DNA from: UBA5078 sp033721235 | GTDB taxonomy: Bacteria > Pseudomonadota > Gammaproteobacteria > Pseudomonadales > Pseudohongiellaceae | NCBI GenBank assembly: GCA_033721235.1 | Contig: JAWWAY010000016.1 | Location: forward strand, 9,500-73,499 | Direction of reading: 5' to 3' | Length of the DNA: 64,000 nt | Shown: one piece after another, positions 1-9,115 of the stretch | Layout of the letters: the number at the start of each line of letters is the position of its first letter | Numbering within the stretch: position 1 is the first letter of the stretch | The notes under the pieces: generated by a model | Told to the model about the DNA's origin: nothing | What the model saw: only the letters and a program-made list of their open reading frames with translations | Databases searched by the model: none | Made by a program: the position numbers and the translations under genes

Positions 1-229
1 CTTTGCTTCCAAGACCAAACCCGAAGCCCCTCCCGCTGATATCAGCATTCTGCAGGAGGCCAGCTCCAAGCTAAACATCCCCATTGTTGCAATTGGGGGC
101 ATCAACGCCGAAAATGGCGCAAGCCTATTGCAGGCGGGGGCTGATGCTCTTGCCGTAATCAATTATGTGTTTGGCCATAACGACACCAACACGCGAGTTC
201 AACAACTCAACAGCTTATTCAAACCATAG
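1..229 (+). CDS. thiE: ThiE thiamine-phosphate synthase, C-terminal end (partial)
   Basis: The window opens inside this gene; codons run from base 2 to a TAG stop at 227-229, giving 76 residues. The segment IPIVAIGGINAEN followed by an Ala-Gly-Ala-Asp stretch matches the phosphate-binding C-terminal strands of the TIM barrel in ThiE, which joins hydroxymethylpyrimidine diphosphate to thiazole phosphate in thiamine synthesis. The start and the catalytic N-terminal part lie outside the window. It is followed after 27 bases by hemL, an order I recall from related gammaproteobacteria. Another TIM-barrel phosphate binder is possible but less likely given the neighbour. Confidence 0.8.
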   Translation, partial: FASKTKPEAPPADISILQEASSKLNIPIVAIGGINAENGASLLQAGADALAVINYVFGHNDTNTRVQQLNSLFKP

Positions 230-256
230 AAAAGTACACGCTTAACCGAGGACACC

Positions 257-1558
257 ATGCCCGCACAAAATACCAATAACGCTCGATCCGCCGCCCTGTT
301 CGAAGAAGCCCAGAAATACATTCCCGGTGGCGTTAACTCCCCAGTTCGCGCATTCAAAGGTGTGGGCGGCAACCCTTTATTTTTTATTGGTGGCGAAGGC
401 GCGTGGCTAACGGATGAGGACCATCACCGCTATATCGACTACGTGGGAGCATGGGGGCCATTGATTCTGGGCCACAAACATCCAGCAGTCATTTCAGCAT
501 TACAGGAGCAATTGACCCACGGCTTGGGTTACGGCGCTTCGACAGAAGCCGAAGTGACCATAGCTAAGACTATTTGCAACATCGTTCCTTCCATCGAAAA
601 AGTTCGACTAGTGACATCTGGCACCGAAGCAACCATGAGCGCTATTCGTGTAGCGCGTGGCTATACGCGACGAGACAAAGTCGTAAAGTTTGAAGGCTGC
701 TATCACGGCCACGTAGACGGGCTGCTGGTTAAGGCCGGCTCCGGCGCACTCACACTGGGCGAGCCTGACTCACTTGGAGTACCCAAATCATTCACCAATG
801 AGACCTACGTACTCCCCTATAATGACGTAGAAGCTCTAGAGCAATTATTTGCCAGCAAGGGTGACGAAATCGCCTGCATTATTGTCGAACCCGTTGCCGG
901 AAATATGAACTGCGTACCCCCGAAACCCGAATTCTTAGCCGCCATGCGTAAAGTCTGCGACGATGCTGGCAGCGTGCTCATTTTCGACGAAGTTATGACA
1001 GGGTTCAGGGTCGCGTTAGGCGGTGCACAAGCGCACTACGGTATCACTCCAGACCTCACGGCCCTTGGAAAAGTTATAGGCGGTGGGTTGCCTGTAGGCG
1101 CCTTTGGTGGACGCAAAGAGATCATGGATATGGTCGCGCCTATCGGCCCAGTCTATCAAGCAGGCACCCTGGCAGGCAGCCCACTGGCAGTCGCAGCAGG
1201 TCTGGCCATGTTAACTGAAATCCAAAAACCAAATTTCCACGAAATGCTCTCCAATAAAGCCAAGGCGCTAACCCAGGGCTTACAAGAACGTGCAGATGCA
1301 GCAGGCATTCCGTTTACGACCAATCAAGTTGGGGGCATGTTCGGCTGTTTCTTCACCGAAGAGAAGAACATTAGTAGCTTCGAGCAGGTAATGGCTTGCG
1401 ATGCCGAGCGTTTCAAAAAATATTTTCACCACATGCTGCAAGAGGGTGTTTACCTAGCACCTTCTGCCTTCGAAGCGGGCTTCGTTTCTTCTGCCCATTC
1501 GGATGTCGAAATTCAGCTCACACTGGACGCAGCCGAGAAAGCCTTCGCTGCACTTTAA
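257..1558 (+). CDS. hemL: Glutamate-1-semialdehyde 2,1-aminomutase
   Basis: 433 residues, the usual size for HemL. It converts glutamate-1-semialdehyde to 5-aminolevulinate, the last step of the C5 route to haem, in the cytoplasm with PLP. The N-terminal PGGVNSPVRAF signature, the SGTEATMSAIRVARGYT stretch, the FDEVMTGFR PLP-contact strand and GKVIGGGLPVGAFGG are all present. The lysine of the last motif, K272, is the expected Schiff-base residue. The ATG follows CGAGGACACC, a fair ribosome site. It lies just after thiE and 37 bases before a PfkB kinase on the same strand. Nothing looks altered. Confidence 0.97.
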   Translation: MPAQNTNNARSAALFEEAQKYIPGGVNSPVRAFKGVGGNPLFFIGGEGAWLTDEDHHRYIDYVGAWGPLILGHKHPAVISALQEQLTHGLGYGASTEAEVTIAKTICNIVPSIEKVRLVTSGTEATMSAIRVARGYTRRDKVVKFEGCYHGHVDGLLVKAGSGALTLGEPDSLGVPKSFTNETYVLPYNDVEALEQLFASKGDEIACIIVEPVAGNMNCVPPKPEFLAAMRKVCDDAGSVLIFDEVMTGFRVALGGAQAHYGITPDLTALGKVIGGGLPVGAFGGRKEIMDMVAPIGPVYQAGTLAGSPLAVAAGLAMLTEIQKPNFHEMLSNKAKALTQGLQERADAAGIPFTTNQVGGMFGCFFTEEKNISSFEQVMACDAERFKKYFHHMLQEGVYLAPSAFEAGFVSSAHSDVEIQLTLDAAEKAFAAL

Positions 1559-1595
1559 GCAGCTCGATCGAGACCAAGCAAGGAATATAGTGTTA

Positions 1596-2585
1596 ATGAA
1601 AAAGTACGATGTATACGGAATCGGCAATGCGCTTGTCGACAAAGAATTTGAAGTGGAAGACGAGTTCTTCGCTAACAATAATATTGAGAAAGGCTTTATG
1701 ACTCTCATAGAGCCAGACGACCAACAGGCTTTGCTAGACTCTCTGCTAAACAGCTACTCATTGCGTAAACGCGCTGGCGGAGGCTCTGCGGCCAATTCCA
1801 TCTATGCTCTCAGCCAATTTGGTGGCAATGCATTCTTCTCGTGCAAAGTGGCCAACGATGAGCCTGGCGACTTCTATGTCAGCGAATTGGGCAGCTTGAA
1901 TATCGACACCAATCTTAGCGCGGAGCGTGAACCTGGCGTTACAGGGCGCTGCCTAGTCATGGTAACGCCCGATGCCGAACGCACAATGGCCACGAGCCTA
2001 GGTATTTCTCAGCTTGTCTCTAGCGCAGAGCTGAACAAAGAAGCCATCGCCAACTCGCAATATGTCTATACAGAGGGCTATTTAGTTACCTCTCCAAGCG
2101 CCAAAGCAGCCGTGTTAGAAATGAAGCGTTGTGCTAAAGAGGCAGGAAGTAAGTTCGCCATGACCTTCTCGGACCCTGCGATGGTCGAATATTTTAAGGA
2201 CGGTATTAACGAGTTTATCGGAGACGGAGTTGACCTGCTCTTTTGCAACGAGCAGGAAGCCAAGCTATGGGCTGAAGTAGACTCTTTGGCCGAAGCTTGC
2301 GAAGCACTAAAGGCAAAAGCAAAAACATTCGCCATCACCCTCGGCGCTAAAGGCGCACTCTTATTTGACGGCAGCGACTATATCGAAGTTGCTCCGCATC
2401 AAGTAAAAGCAGTGGACACTAACGGCGCAGGCGATATGTTCTCAGGAGCGCTGCTCTACGGCCTGACCCAAGGAAAGAGCTTCGCAGAAGCTGGAGCACT
2501 GGCGAGCCTAGCCTCTGCCAAGATTGTCTCCCAGTTCGGTCCGAGATTAACGCCGCAGCAGCACTCAGAGCTTCTTAAGGCCTAA
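1596..2585 (+). CDS. PfkB-family carbohydrate/nucleoside kinase (adenosine-kinase-like)
   Basis: 329 residues from the ATG at 1596, which has an AAGGA ribosome site and gives the normal N-terminus KKYDVYGIGNALVD; an upstream in-frame ATG at 1503 lies inside hemL and is unlikely. It shows the PfkB fold markers: an N-terminal strand with GxGNALVD, the GGGSAANS substrate-binding turn, and DTNGAGDMFSG (residues 274-284), where D280 is the expected catalytic base and the GAGD loop forms the anion hole. Members phosphorylate adenosine, ribose, fructose and similar sugars. The substrate cannot be fixed by eye, though general annotation of such proteins is adenosine kinase-like. It probably shares a transcript with hemL and ends at a strong terminator. 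Confidence 0.85.
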   Translation: MKKYDVYGIGNALVDKEFEVEDEFFANNNIEKGFMTLIEPDDQQALLDSLLNSYSLRKRAGGGSAANSIYALSQFGGNAFFSCKVANDEPGDFYVSELGSLNIDTNLSAEREPGVTGRCLVMVTPDAERTMATSLGISQLVSSAELNKEAIANSQYVYTEGYLVTSPSAKAAVLEMKRCAKEAGSKFAMTFSDPAMVEYFKDGINEFIGDGVDLLFCNEQEAKLWAEVDSLAEACEALKAKAKTFAITLGAKGALLFDGSDYIEVAPHQVKAVDTNGAGDMFSGALLYGLTQGKSFAEAGALASLASAKIVSQFGPRLTPQQHSELLKA

Positions 2586-2595
2586 TTCGCAGGCA

Positions 2596-2628
2596 AAAAA
2601 AAGCCCAGCTTTTGCTGGGCTTTTTTTT
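2596..2628. terminator. Bidirectional rho-independent terminator between the PfkB kinase and dnaJ
   Basis: A perfect 7-bp stem GCCCAGC/GCTGGGC (2603-2609 and 2614-2620) with a TTTT loop is flanked by an A run on the left and an eight-T run on the right. It can therefore stop transcripts from both convergent genes. Confidence 0.9.
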
Positions 2629-2634
2629 GATCTC

Positions 2635-3753
2635 TTAAGCTCTTAGGTCGTCGACAAATTTCTTCACGCCGTCAAACCAGGAACTCTTCTTAGGTGACTG
2701 CTTGCCTTCGCTCTCACCAATGGCATGGAACTCCTCTAGCAGCTCCTTCTGACGCTTGGTGATATTAACCGGCGTCTCTACCAGTACTCGACAAAGTAGA
2801 TCACCGGTTACGCCACCACGTACAGGCGTCACGCCTTTATTACGTAGTCTGAATAATTTTCCCGTCTGCGTTTCCGCTGGAATTTTTAGCTTAACGCGTC
2901 CGCCTAGGGTTGGAACTTCAAGCTCGCCACCTAAGACTGCATCGACAAAGCTGATTGGAATTTCGCAGTGTAAATCGATACCGTCGCGCTCGAATATCTT
3001 ATGATCACGAACGGAGACCTGAACATAGAGGTCACCAGAAGGGCCGCCGTGAGAGCCGGCCTGACCTTCACCTGCCAATCGAATGCGATCGCCCGTATCT
3101 ACGCCTGGCGGCACTTTAACGGATAAGGTTTTGGTCTCTTCCACAGTACCGCGGCCACGACAGCTAGTACATGGGTCTTTAATCTGCTTGCCGGAACCAT
3201 GACAACGAGGACAGCTCTGTTGCACAGAAAAGAAACCCTGTTGCATACGAACTTGGCCCATGCCATTACAGGTGCCGCAAGTAACAGGAGAGCTTCCTTT
3301 CTTAGCGCCACTACCATCGCAAGGCTTACACTTGACCGAGGTAGGAACTCGAATTTTGGCTGTTGTGCCCCTAACGGCCTCTTCCAAGTCGAGTTCTAAG
3401 GTGTAGCGTAGGTCCGCACCCTTACGTACATTACTGCGGCCGCCGCCACGTCCACCGCCGAAAATATCGCCAAAAATATCACCAAACATATCGCCGAAGT
3501 CAGCGCCATGTCCGGCTCCCGCCTGCTGATCCACACCCGCATGTCCATATTGGTCATAGCGTTCACGTTTCTGGCCATCGGACAAAACCTCAAATGCCTC
3601 ATTGGCTTCTTTGAATTTTTCTTCCGACTCTTTATTACCCTCGTTACGATCCGGGTGATGTTTCATGGCAACACGGCGGTAGGCCTTCTTAATTTCAGGC
3701 CCTGTCGCATCGCGGGAAACTCCCAGCACTTCGTAGTAATCTCGTTTGGACAT
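2635..3753 (-). CDS. dnaJ: Chaperone DnaJ (Hsp40)
   Basis: 372 residues with the full type I J-protein layout: a J domain with HPD at residues 33-35, a Gly/Phe-rich linker (FGDMFGDIFGDIFGGG), a zinc region with four CxxCxGxG repeats, and the C-terminal substrate-binding domain. It delivers unfolded clients to DnaK and stimulates its ATPase. It lies downstream of dnaK on the same strand, separated by about 140 bases that hold a minus-strand terminator-like hairpin. dnaJ is thus probably read at a lower level than dnaK or by read-through. No separate heat-shock promoter was seen in that gap. Confidence 0.97.
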   Translation of the reverse strand: MSKRDYYEVLGVSRDATGPEIKKAYRRVAMKHHPDRNEGNKESEEKFKEANEAFEVLSDGQKRERYDQYGHAGVDQQAGAGHGADFGDMFGDIFGDIFGGGRGGGRSNVRKGADLRYTLELDLEEAVRGTTAKIRVPTSVKCKPCDGSGAKKGSSPVTCGTCNGMGQVRMQQGFFSVQQSCPRCHGSGKQIKDPCTSCRGRGTVEETKTLSVKVPPGVDTGDRIRLAGEGQAGSHGGPSGDLYVQVSVRDHKIFERDGIDLHCEIPISFVDAVLGGELEVPTLGGRVKLKIPAETQTGKLFRLRNKGVTPVRGGVTGDLLCRVLVETPVNITKRQKELLEEFHAIGESEGKQSPKKSSWFDGVKKFVDDLRA

Positions 3754-3813
3754 AATGATCTACTGTTTCTCTACCATTTGTGGGGCGCTCGTCGCTTGCA
3801 TACTCTACAAGGT

Positions 3814-3846
3814 AAAAAAACCAGGCAGGTAACCCGCCCGGTTTTT
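3814..3846 (-). terminator. Terminator or attenuator between dnaK and dnaJ
   Basis: The minus-strand RNA forms a 9-bp stem (arms 3833-3841 and 3821-3829) around a UUA loop. All nine positions pair, two of them as G-U wobbles, and seven U residues follow. The plus-strand RNA would have two A-C mismatches at the same places, so the element is built to act on the dnaK transcript. Confidence 0.75.
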
Positions 3847-3892
3847 CTACGACAGACCCATTAAGGTCTCCCCGCTAAGGGGCCGCTGATAC

Positions 3893-5815
3893 TTACTTAT
3901 CGTCGTCTTTTACTTCTTCAAACTCAGCGTCAACAGCATCATCGTTGTCGGCTGAACTGGTTTGCTCGGCGCTCTCTGTAGTTTGCTGCTCAGCTTGCGC
4001 CTCGGCGTACATCTTTTCAGCCATGCCAGCAGAGGCTTCCGTCAATGCCTTAGTTTTGGCTTCGATATCGTCTATATCGTCGGTCTTGATAGCTTCTTCA
4101 AGAGCCGTGATAGCCGCTTCGATAGTCTCTTTCTCATCCGCTGCTACTTTATCGCCAGCTTCTTCCAAAGTCTTACGCGTAGCATGAACAAGTCCATCAG
4201 CACTGTTGCGAACGGTTACCAGCTTCTCGAATTTCTCATCGTCAGCAGCATTCGCTTCGGCATCTTTCACCATTTTTTCAATTTCTTCATCAGACAAACC
4301 ACTGGAAGCCTTGATGACAATTGACTGCTCTTTACCCGTCGCCTTGTCCTTAGCCGACACGTTCAAGATACCGTTAGCATCCAGATCAAACGCCACTTCA
4401 ATTTGAGGCATGCCGCGAGGCGCTGGCGGAATATCCGACAGATCAAATTTACCTAGTGACTTGTTCTGAGCGGCTTGCTTACGCTCGCCCTGCACTACGT
4501 GAATAGTTACCGCTGTCTGATTATCATCAGCTGTAGAGAACACTTGTGTTTTCTTCGTTGGGATAGTCGTGTTCTTCTCGATCAATGTGCTTGCTACGCC
4601 GCCCATAGTCTCAATACCTAGAGAAAGAGGCGTCACGTCTAATAGTAGAACATCGTTCACTTCACCCGAAAGAACCGCCGCCTGGATCGCAGCACCCATG
4701 GCAACCGCTTCGTCTGGGTTAACATCACGACGAGCTTCTTTGCCGAAGAACTCAGCAACCTTCTTCTGTACCAAAGGCATACGAGTCTGACCGCCCACAA
4801 GAATCACATCGTCGATGCTGCCTACGTCAATGTCAGCGTCTTGCAACGCCTGCTTAACTGGGCCCATTGTACGATCAACCAAGCCTTCAACTAGCGACTC
4901 GAACTTAGCACGAGTGAGCTTTTGCACTAAGTGCTTAGGACCACTGGCATCCGCTGTGATATAGGGTAGGTTTACTTCCGTTTGCTGAGAAGATGACAGC
5001 TCGATCTTCGCCTTCTCTGCAGCTTCCTTAAGACGCTGAAGCGCTAGTGGATCGCTGTGCAAATCCATACCAGACTCTTTCTTAAATTCATCGGCCAAGT
5101 AGTCGATCAAGCGAAGGTCGAAGTCCTCACCACCTAGGAAAGTATCACCATTAGTCGATAGCACTTCGAAAGTGTGCTCTCCGTCAGTTTCAGCAATTTC
5201 GATAATTGAGATATCGAACGTACCGCCACCAAGGTCGAATACAGCGATTGTAGAATCGCCGCCCTTCTTGTCCATACCGTAGGCAAGTGCTGCGGCTGTT
5301 GGCTCGTTAATAATACGCTTCACTTCTAGACCGGCGATTTTGCCCGCGTCCTTAGTCGCTTGACGCTGAGAGTCGTTGAAGTACGCAGGCACTGTTACTA
5401 CCGCCTCAGTGACTGTTTCGCCCAAGTAATCTTCGGCTGTCTTCTTCATCTTCTTCAGCACTTGGGCTGAAATTTGTGGAGGAGACATTTTCTCGTCGTT
5501 CACAGACACCCATGCATCGCCGTTATCAGCTTTCACAATGCCGTAAGGAACCATTTTGATGTCCTTTTGAACCACTTCGTCATCGAACTGGCGGCCAATA
5601 AGACGCTTAATAGCGAACAGAGTATTCTTTGGGTTAGTAACAGACTGACGTTTTGCAGGCTGTCCAACCAAAGTTTCGCCATCTTTAGTAAATGCGATGA
5701 TAGACGGGGTAGTACGATCACCCTCAGCATTCTCGATCACGCGAGACTTGCCACCATCCATAATGGCAACACATGAGTTTGTGGTGCCTAGGTCTATACC
5801 AATAATTTTGCCCAT
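3893..5815 (-). CDS. dnaK: Chaperone DnaK (Hsp70)
   Basis: 640 residues from the ATG at 5815, which has a GGAGAA ribosome site and starts GKIIGIDLGTTNS; an upstream in-frame start at 5836 adds seven residues with no support. The nucleotide-binding domain shows the phosphate-1 loop GIDLGTTNSCVA, the phosphate-2 loop FDLGGGTFD and the linker region DVTPLSLGIETMGG. The substrate domain and the acidic C-terminal EEVKDDDK tail follow. It folds nascent and stress-denatured proteins with DnaJ and GrpE. A sigma-32-type promoter lies just upstream, so it is probably heat induced apart from grpE transcription. Confidence 0.98.
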   Translation of the reverse strand: MGKIIGIDLGTTNSCVAIMDGGKSRVIENAEGDRTTPSIIAFTKDGETLVGQPAKRQSVTNPKNTLFAIKRLIGRQFDDEVVQKDIKMVPYGIVKADNGDAWVSVNDEKMSPPQISAQVLKKMKKTAEDYLGETVTEAVVTVPAYFNDSQRQATKDAGKIAGLEVKRIINEPTAAALAYGMDKKGGDSTIAVFDLGGGTFDISIIEIAETDGEHTFEVLSTNGDTFLGGEDFDLRLIDYLADEFKKESGMDLHSDPLALQRLKEAAEKAKIELSSSQQTEVNLPYITADASGPKHLVQKLTRAKFESLVEGLVDRTMGPVKQALQDADIDVGSIDDVILVGGQTRMPLVQKKVAEFFGKEARRDVNPDEAVAMGAAIQAAVLSGEVNDVLLLDVTPLSLGIETMGGVASTLIEKNTTIPTKKTQVFSTADDNQTAVTIHVVQGERKQAAQNKSLGKFDLSDIPPAPRGMPQIEVAFDLDANGILNVSAKDKATGKEQSIVIKASSGLSDEEIEKMVKDAEANAADDEKFEKLVTVRNSADGLVHATRKTLEEAGDKVAADEKETIEAAITALEEAIKTDDIDDIEAKTKALTEASAGMAEKMYAEAQAEQQTTESAEQTSSADNDDAVDAEFEEVKDDDK

Positions 5816-5955
5816 TTTTGCTTCTCCGTGTCGCACGATAGTTCGGTTATTACCGCCACAGCGTGCTAATTTTTAATTGATCACTATTCGTTAAGAATTT
5901 GCCGGTTTACAGCTGATTCAGTCCTGCACCACATTATTCTTATCTCTGGCCATGT

Positions 5956-5983
5956 ATATTGGCGCTAATGCGCCGATTTCAAG
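5956..5983 (-). promoter_or_regulatory. Candidate sigma-32 (RpoH) promoter for dnaK
   Basis: On the minus strand a perfect CTTGAA -35 (5978-5983) is followed 14 bases later by GCCAATAT (5956-5963), against the known consensus CCCCATNT. The -10 is imperfect, but spacing and position, about 140 bases upstream of the dnaK ATG, fit. Confidence 0.6.
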
Positions 5984-5997
5984 TGCCAGATACTTAT

Positions 5998-6600
5998 TTA
6001 TGCCGTTTCATCGACGCTCGCATGAGGCGCCTTAGACACCACTACCATTGCCGCGCGTAAAACGCGGCCGTGCAAGGTATACCCCTTCTGCATAACCGCT
6101 AATACTGTATTAGGCTCGGCATCTGCGCTCTCCTGCATCACCATCGCCTGATGAACCTGAGGATCGAAAGGCTCTCCTAGGGGATTCACCTGCTCTATGC
6201 CCGACTTCTTGAAGCAGTCCAGAAAGCTCTTAAGCGTTAGCTCAACACCCTGCTTCAAAGCCTTAACAGATTCATTGTCTTCATCTACAGAGACTTCCAA
6301 GGCGCGCTCCAAGTTATCCATCACGCCCAAGAGCTCTGAGCTGAGTTTTTCTTGGCCGTATTTATGTGCCTTTTCAACGTCTTGCTCTGCACGACGGCGC
6401 ACATTCTGCATCTCTGCCTGAACGCGCAAAACCTCTTCCTTTTGCTGTTCAAGTAAGACTTCCATGCTCGCCAATTTAGCCAGCGCTTCTGCCAATGGAT
6501 CGTGTGCTGCTTGATCATCAGTCTGGACAGACTCTTCTGCGCCTTGTTGCTCTTTGACTTCTTCGGAAACTGGTTCCTGCTGTTCTGGTTTATCGCTCAT
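5998..6600 (-). CDS. grpE: Nucleotide exchange factor GrpE
   Basis: 200 residues from the ATG at 6600, chosen because AAGGGT lies at ribosome-site distance; a longer start at 6630 adds ten residues. The acidic Glu/Gln-rich N-terminus, a long heptad coiled coil (about residues 45-100) and the C-terminal beta region with HGRVLRAAMVVVS are the GrpE signature. It releases ADP from DnaK and acts as a thermosensor in the chaperone cycle. It sits upstream of dnaK on the same strand with about 180 bases between them, each gene having its own heat-shock-type promoter. Confidence 0.96.
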   Translation of the reverse strand: MSDKPEQQEPVSEEVKEQQGAEESVQTDDQAAHDPLAEALAKLASMEVLLEQQKEEVLRVQAEMQNVRRRAEQDVEKAHKYGQEKLSSELLGVMDNLERALEVSVDEDNESVKALKQGVELTLKSFLDCFKKSGIEQVNPLGEPFDPQVHQAMVMQESADAEPNTVLAVMQKGYTLHGRVLRAAMVVVSKAPHASVDETA

Positions 6601-6663
6601 ACCGTTACCCTTGCGCTTAAACTGCTTCAATCAACAATTGCGTTACCGCAAACTCTGCAGCCG

Positions 6664-6691
6664 ATATGGGGGCGCACCGGTCAGATTCAAG
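6664..6691 (-). promoter_or_regulatory. Sigma-32 (RpoH) promoter for grpE
   Basis: The minus strand reads CTTGAA (6686-6691), 14 bases, then CCCCATAT (6664-6671), which fully matches the known sigma-32 consensus CTTGAA-N13-15-CCCCATNT. It lies about 65 bases upstream of the grpE ATG, in the divergent gap with recN. Confidence 0.9.
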
Positions 6692-6837
6692 GTTTGCTCG
6701 CAATTATATTGAGCCCCTGTTTTGCCAGACGCTGACAAGTCGGCTGAGTATGCGCTATATTCAGCTATAGATAGGCCGTTACTCGACGGCCGAGGATGAT
6801 TAGCGAGCCCCTAGGCTCAGGAAACGACACTCATACC

Positions 6838-8532
6838 ATGCTTACCCAGCTCACCATTGCTAACTACGCTATCGTTGACCACTTAGAAATCGATTTTCAG
6901 CCCGGAATGACAGCCATCACGGGGGAAACTGGGGCTGGTAAATCTATTATTCTCGGCGCTCTCGGCCTCACTCTCGGCGATCGCTCTGACAAAGGGGTGG
7001 TAAGCCATGGAGCCAAGCGGGCAGACATCAGCGCACTGTTTAATACCAGCAAATTGCCCCACGCTCAGAAGTGGCTGGACGAGAATGAACTACTGATTGA
7101 AGACGAGCCCGACACCTGCCTAATACGACGAGTGGTCGGCGAAGACGGGCGCTCGAAGGCTTGGGTGAACGGCTTTCCTGTCAATTTACAGGTACTCAAA
7201 ACCATCGGCGAAATGCTCATCGACATTCATAGCCAGCATGAACATCAGTCTCTGCTCAATAGGGCTACGCACCAGCGCCAACTTGATGATTTCACTGCCA
7301 ACGCAGGCTTAGCGAAGGAAGTTCGCGACTTAAGCAGACAGTGGCGCAGCAATAATGAGCGCATGCGAGCCTTGCTAGAGCACTCGGAAGAAACCAGCGC
7401 CCAAGCCCAACTTATTCGCTACCAAGTTAATGAACTAGACGAACTAAGCCTAGAAGACGGAGAGCTGGAAGCGCTCGACGAAGAATACTCGCGCCTTAAT
7501 AGTGCCGATACCACCCTATCCACCGCCCAAGAGCTACTCATTCTATGCCAAGAGGGCGAGGAGCAAACCCTATTGGGAGGAATCAATCACGCACTGTCGG
7601 TACTGCAAGAGCTACGAACAAAGACCAGCGCTCTCAACAACGTTGCCGAACTTCTAGGGAATGCGTCCGTGCAGATAGAGGAGGCCGTTGCCGATTTAAG
7701 ACGCGAAATTGACCAGTTCGATGCCAACCCTGAGCGCTTAGAGCAGATTAATCAGCGCCTAGCCGATATTCACAGCATTGCGCGTAAGCATAAGGTGGCC
7801 CCGGACCAACTGCCATCTCTACACGCAGAGCTACAGTCGCAACTTGAAGGCCTCGATAATAGCGATGAGACTATCGAGGCACTCAGACAGCAGGATGTAG
7901 CCCTGCGAAAGCAATATCAGGAACAAGCATCAAAACTCAGCAAACTTAGGGCTAAAGCAGCAGGCGAGCTGGAACAACGCATCAATGAACAGATTGCGTC
8001 CCTAGGCATGAGCAATGCCTCTCTTAAAGTGGCCTTATCGCCAAATAATGCCGATTCGCCGGCTCCCGGTGGTTTGGAGAGCGTGGAGTTTTTAGTCAGC
8101 ACCAACCCCGGTCAAGAGCCGCGCCCTCTCATAAAAATAGCCTCCGGTGGTGAACTATCGCGTATAAGCCTAGCTATACAAGTGATTACCGCACAGACCT
8201 CTGCTACCCCTACCTTGGTGTTCGACGAAGTCGACGTCGGCATTGGCGGCAGTGTTGCCAGATCAGTCGGCCGCCTTTTGAGAGAGCTGGGGGAGAGAGG
8301 CCAAGTATTCTGCGTGACCCACCAGGCCCAAGTAGCAAGCCTAGGGCACCAGCATTTGTTCGTCAGCAAGTCGGCAAAAGCTGCTGGCGACAAGAGCTTT
8401 GGTACCGAGATCACGGAACTAAGAGGTGAGGAGCAAGTGAAGGAGATTGCGCGGATGCTGGGCGGCGAATCAGAGACTCAGGACTTTACCCCCGAATCCC
8501 TTGCACACGCCCAAGAAATGTTAAGCGTCTAG
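6838..8532 (+). CDS. recN: DNA repair protein RecN
   Basis: 564 residues from the ATG at 6838; the upstream ATG at 6796 adds 14 residues without family likeness. RecN is an SMC-like ATPase that holds and tethers broken DNA ends during recombinational repair. Seen here are LTIANYAIVDHLEIDF at the N-terminus, Walker A GETGAGKS (29-36), a long coiled coil in the middle, the signature IASGGELSRI, and Walker B LVFDEVDVGIGG. It is divergent from grpE and convergent with fur, the stop codons overlapping. Many RecN genes are LexA controlled, but I could not find a clear LexA box in the 240 bases upstream. Confidence 0.95.
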   Translation: MLTQLTIANYAIVDHLEIDFQPGMTAITGETGAGKSIILGALGLTLGDRSDKGVVSHGAKRADISALFNTSKLPHAQKWLDENELLIEDEPDTCLIRRVVGEDGRSKAWVNGFPVNLQVLKTIGEMLIDIHSQHEHQSLLNRATHQRQLDDFTANAGLAKEVRDLSRQWRSNNERMRALLEHSEETSAQAQLIRYQVNELDELSLEDGELEALDEEYSRLNSADTTLSTAQELLILCQEGEEQTLLGGINHALSVLQELRTKTSALNNVAELLGNASVQIEEAVADLRREIDQFDANPERLEQINQRLADIHSIARKHKVAPDQLPSLHAELQSQLEGLDNSDETIEALRQQDVALRKQYQEQASKLSKLRAKAAGELEQRINEQIASLGMSNASLKVALSPNNADSPAPGGLESVEFLVSTNPGQEPRPLIKIASGGELSRISLAIQVITAQTSATPTLVFDEVDVGIGGSVARSVGRLLRELGERGQVFCVTHQAQVASLGHQHLFVSKSAKAAGDKSFGTEITELRGEEQVKEIARMLGGESETQDFTPESLAHAQEMLSV

Positions 8533-8951
8533 CCGACACTCTGGCACTGCTGGCAAATGCCGTACAGATACAGGCTATGATCAGTTATTTCGAAACCAAA
8601 TTTTTCGGCAATTTTGTTTTGCTGGTTTTCGATTACTTCGTCATAAAACTCTTCAACCAGGCCACATTTACTGCACACCAAGTGATCGTGATGCTCCATG
8701 GTGCTCAGCTCAAAAACCGAATGCCCACCTTCAAAATGATGACGTTCAACTAGGCCCGCGCTCTCAAATTGAGTTAGCACACGATACACAGTGGCAAGCC
8801 CCACATCCTCATCAGCTTCTATCAAAGCCTTGTAGACATCCTCTGCGCTTAGATGGCGAGTCTCAGAGCTCTCCAATAGCTGGAGAATTTTGACTCTTGG
8901 CAAGGTTACTTTTAACCCTGCATTGCGTAACTCTTGATTTTCGTTTGGCAT
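8529..8951 (-). CDS. fur: Ferric uptake regulator Fur
   Basis: 140 residues. The N-terminal winged helix contains LKVTLPRVKILQLLE, and the C-terminal dimerisation domain carries the metal cluster EHHDHLVCSKCG and a second Cys pair in GICQQCQSVG. It represses iron-uptake genes when loaded with Fe2+. The arrangement fur divergent from bamE and next to recN is common in gammaproteobacteria. Length and the four structural cysteines favour Fur over Zur or PerR. Its last bases overlap the recN stop. Confidence 0.95.
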   Translation of the reverse strand: MPNENQELRNAGLKVTLPRVKILQLLESSETRHLSAEDVYKALIEADEDVGLATVYRVLTQFESAGLVERHHFEGGHSVFELSTMEHHDHLVCSKCGLVEEFYDEVIENQQNKIAEKFGFEITDHSLYLYGICQQCQSVG

Positions 8952-9069
8952 GATTGTCTCTTTGGCAGACCTGCAGTCAACAGTATTGTTAGTGGCTTAG
9001 GAACCTTTGGGCAAGCGCGGCGTCTGATACCTTGTACAGCTAGTAAAGAGCTTGCACAACGCCGATGCT

Positions 9070-9097
9070 TTGCCCATCGGAGCAGGTAGGGTATTAT
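9070..9097 (+). promoter_or_regulatory. Candidate sigma-70 promoter for bamE
   Basis: TTGCCC (9070-9075), a 16-base spacer and TATTAT (9092-9097) lie 18 bases before the first bamE start codon. The match is reasonable but unproven. Confidence 0.4.
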
Positions 9098-9115
9098 GCC
9101 CGCTAAATCTTACAG

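Noticed and set aside
1503..1595. Longer start of the PfkB kinase inside hemL
   Set aside because: The extra 31 residues overlap hemL and have no ribosome site; the ATG at 1596 has AAGGA and the family N-terminus.
6700..6838. LexA box upstream of recN
   Set aside because: No CTG-N10-CAG with a suitable AT centre was found, although recN is often SOS regulated elsewhere.
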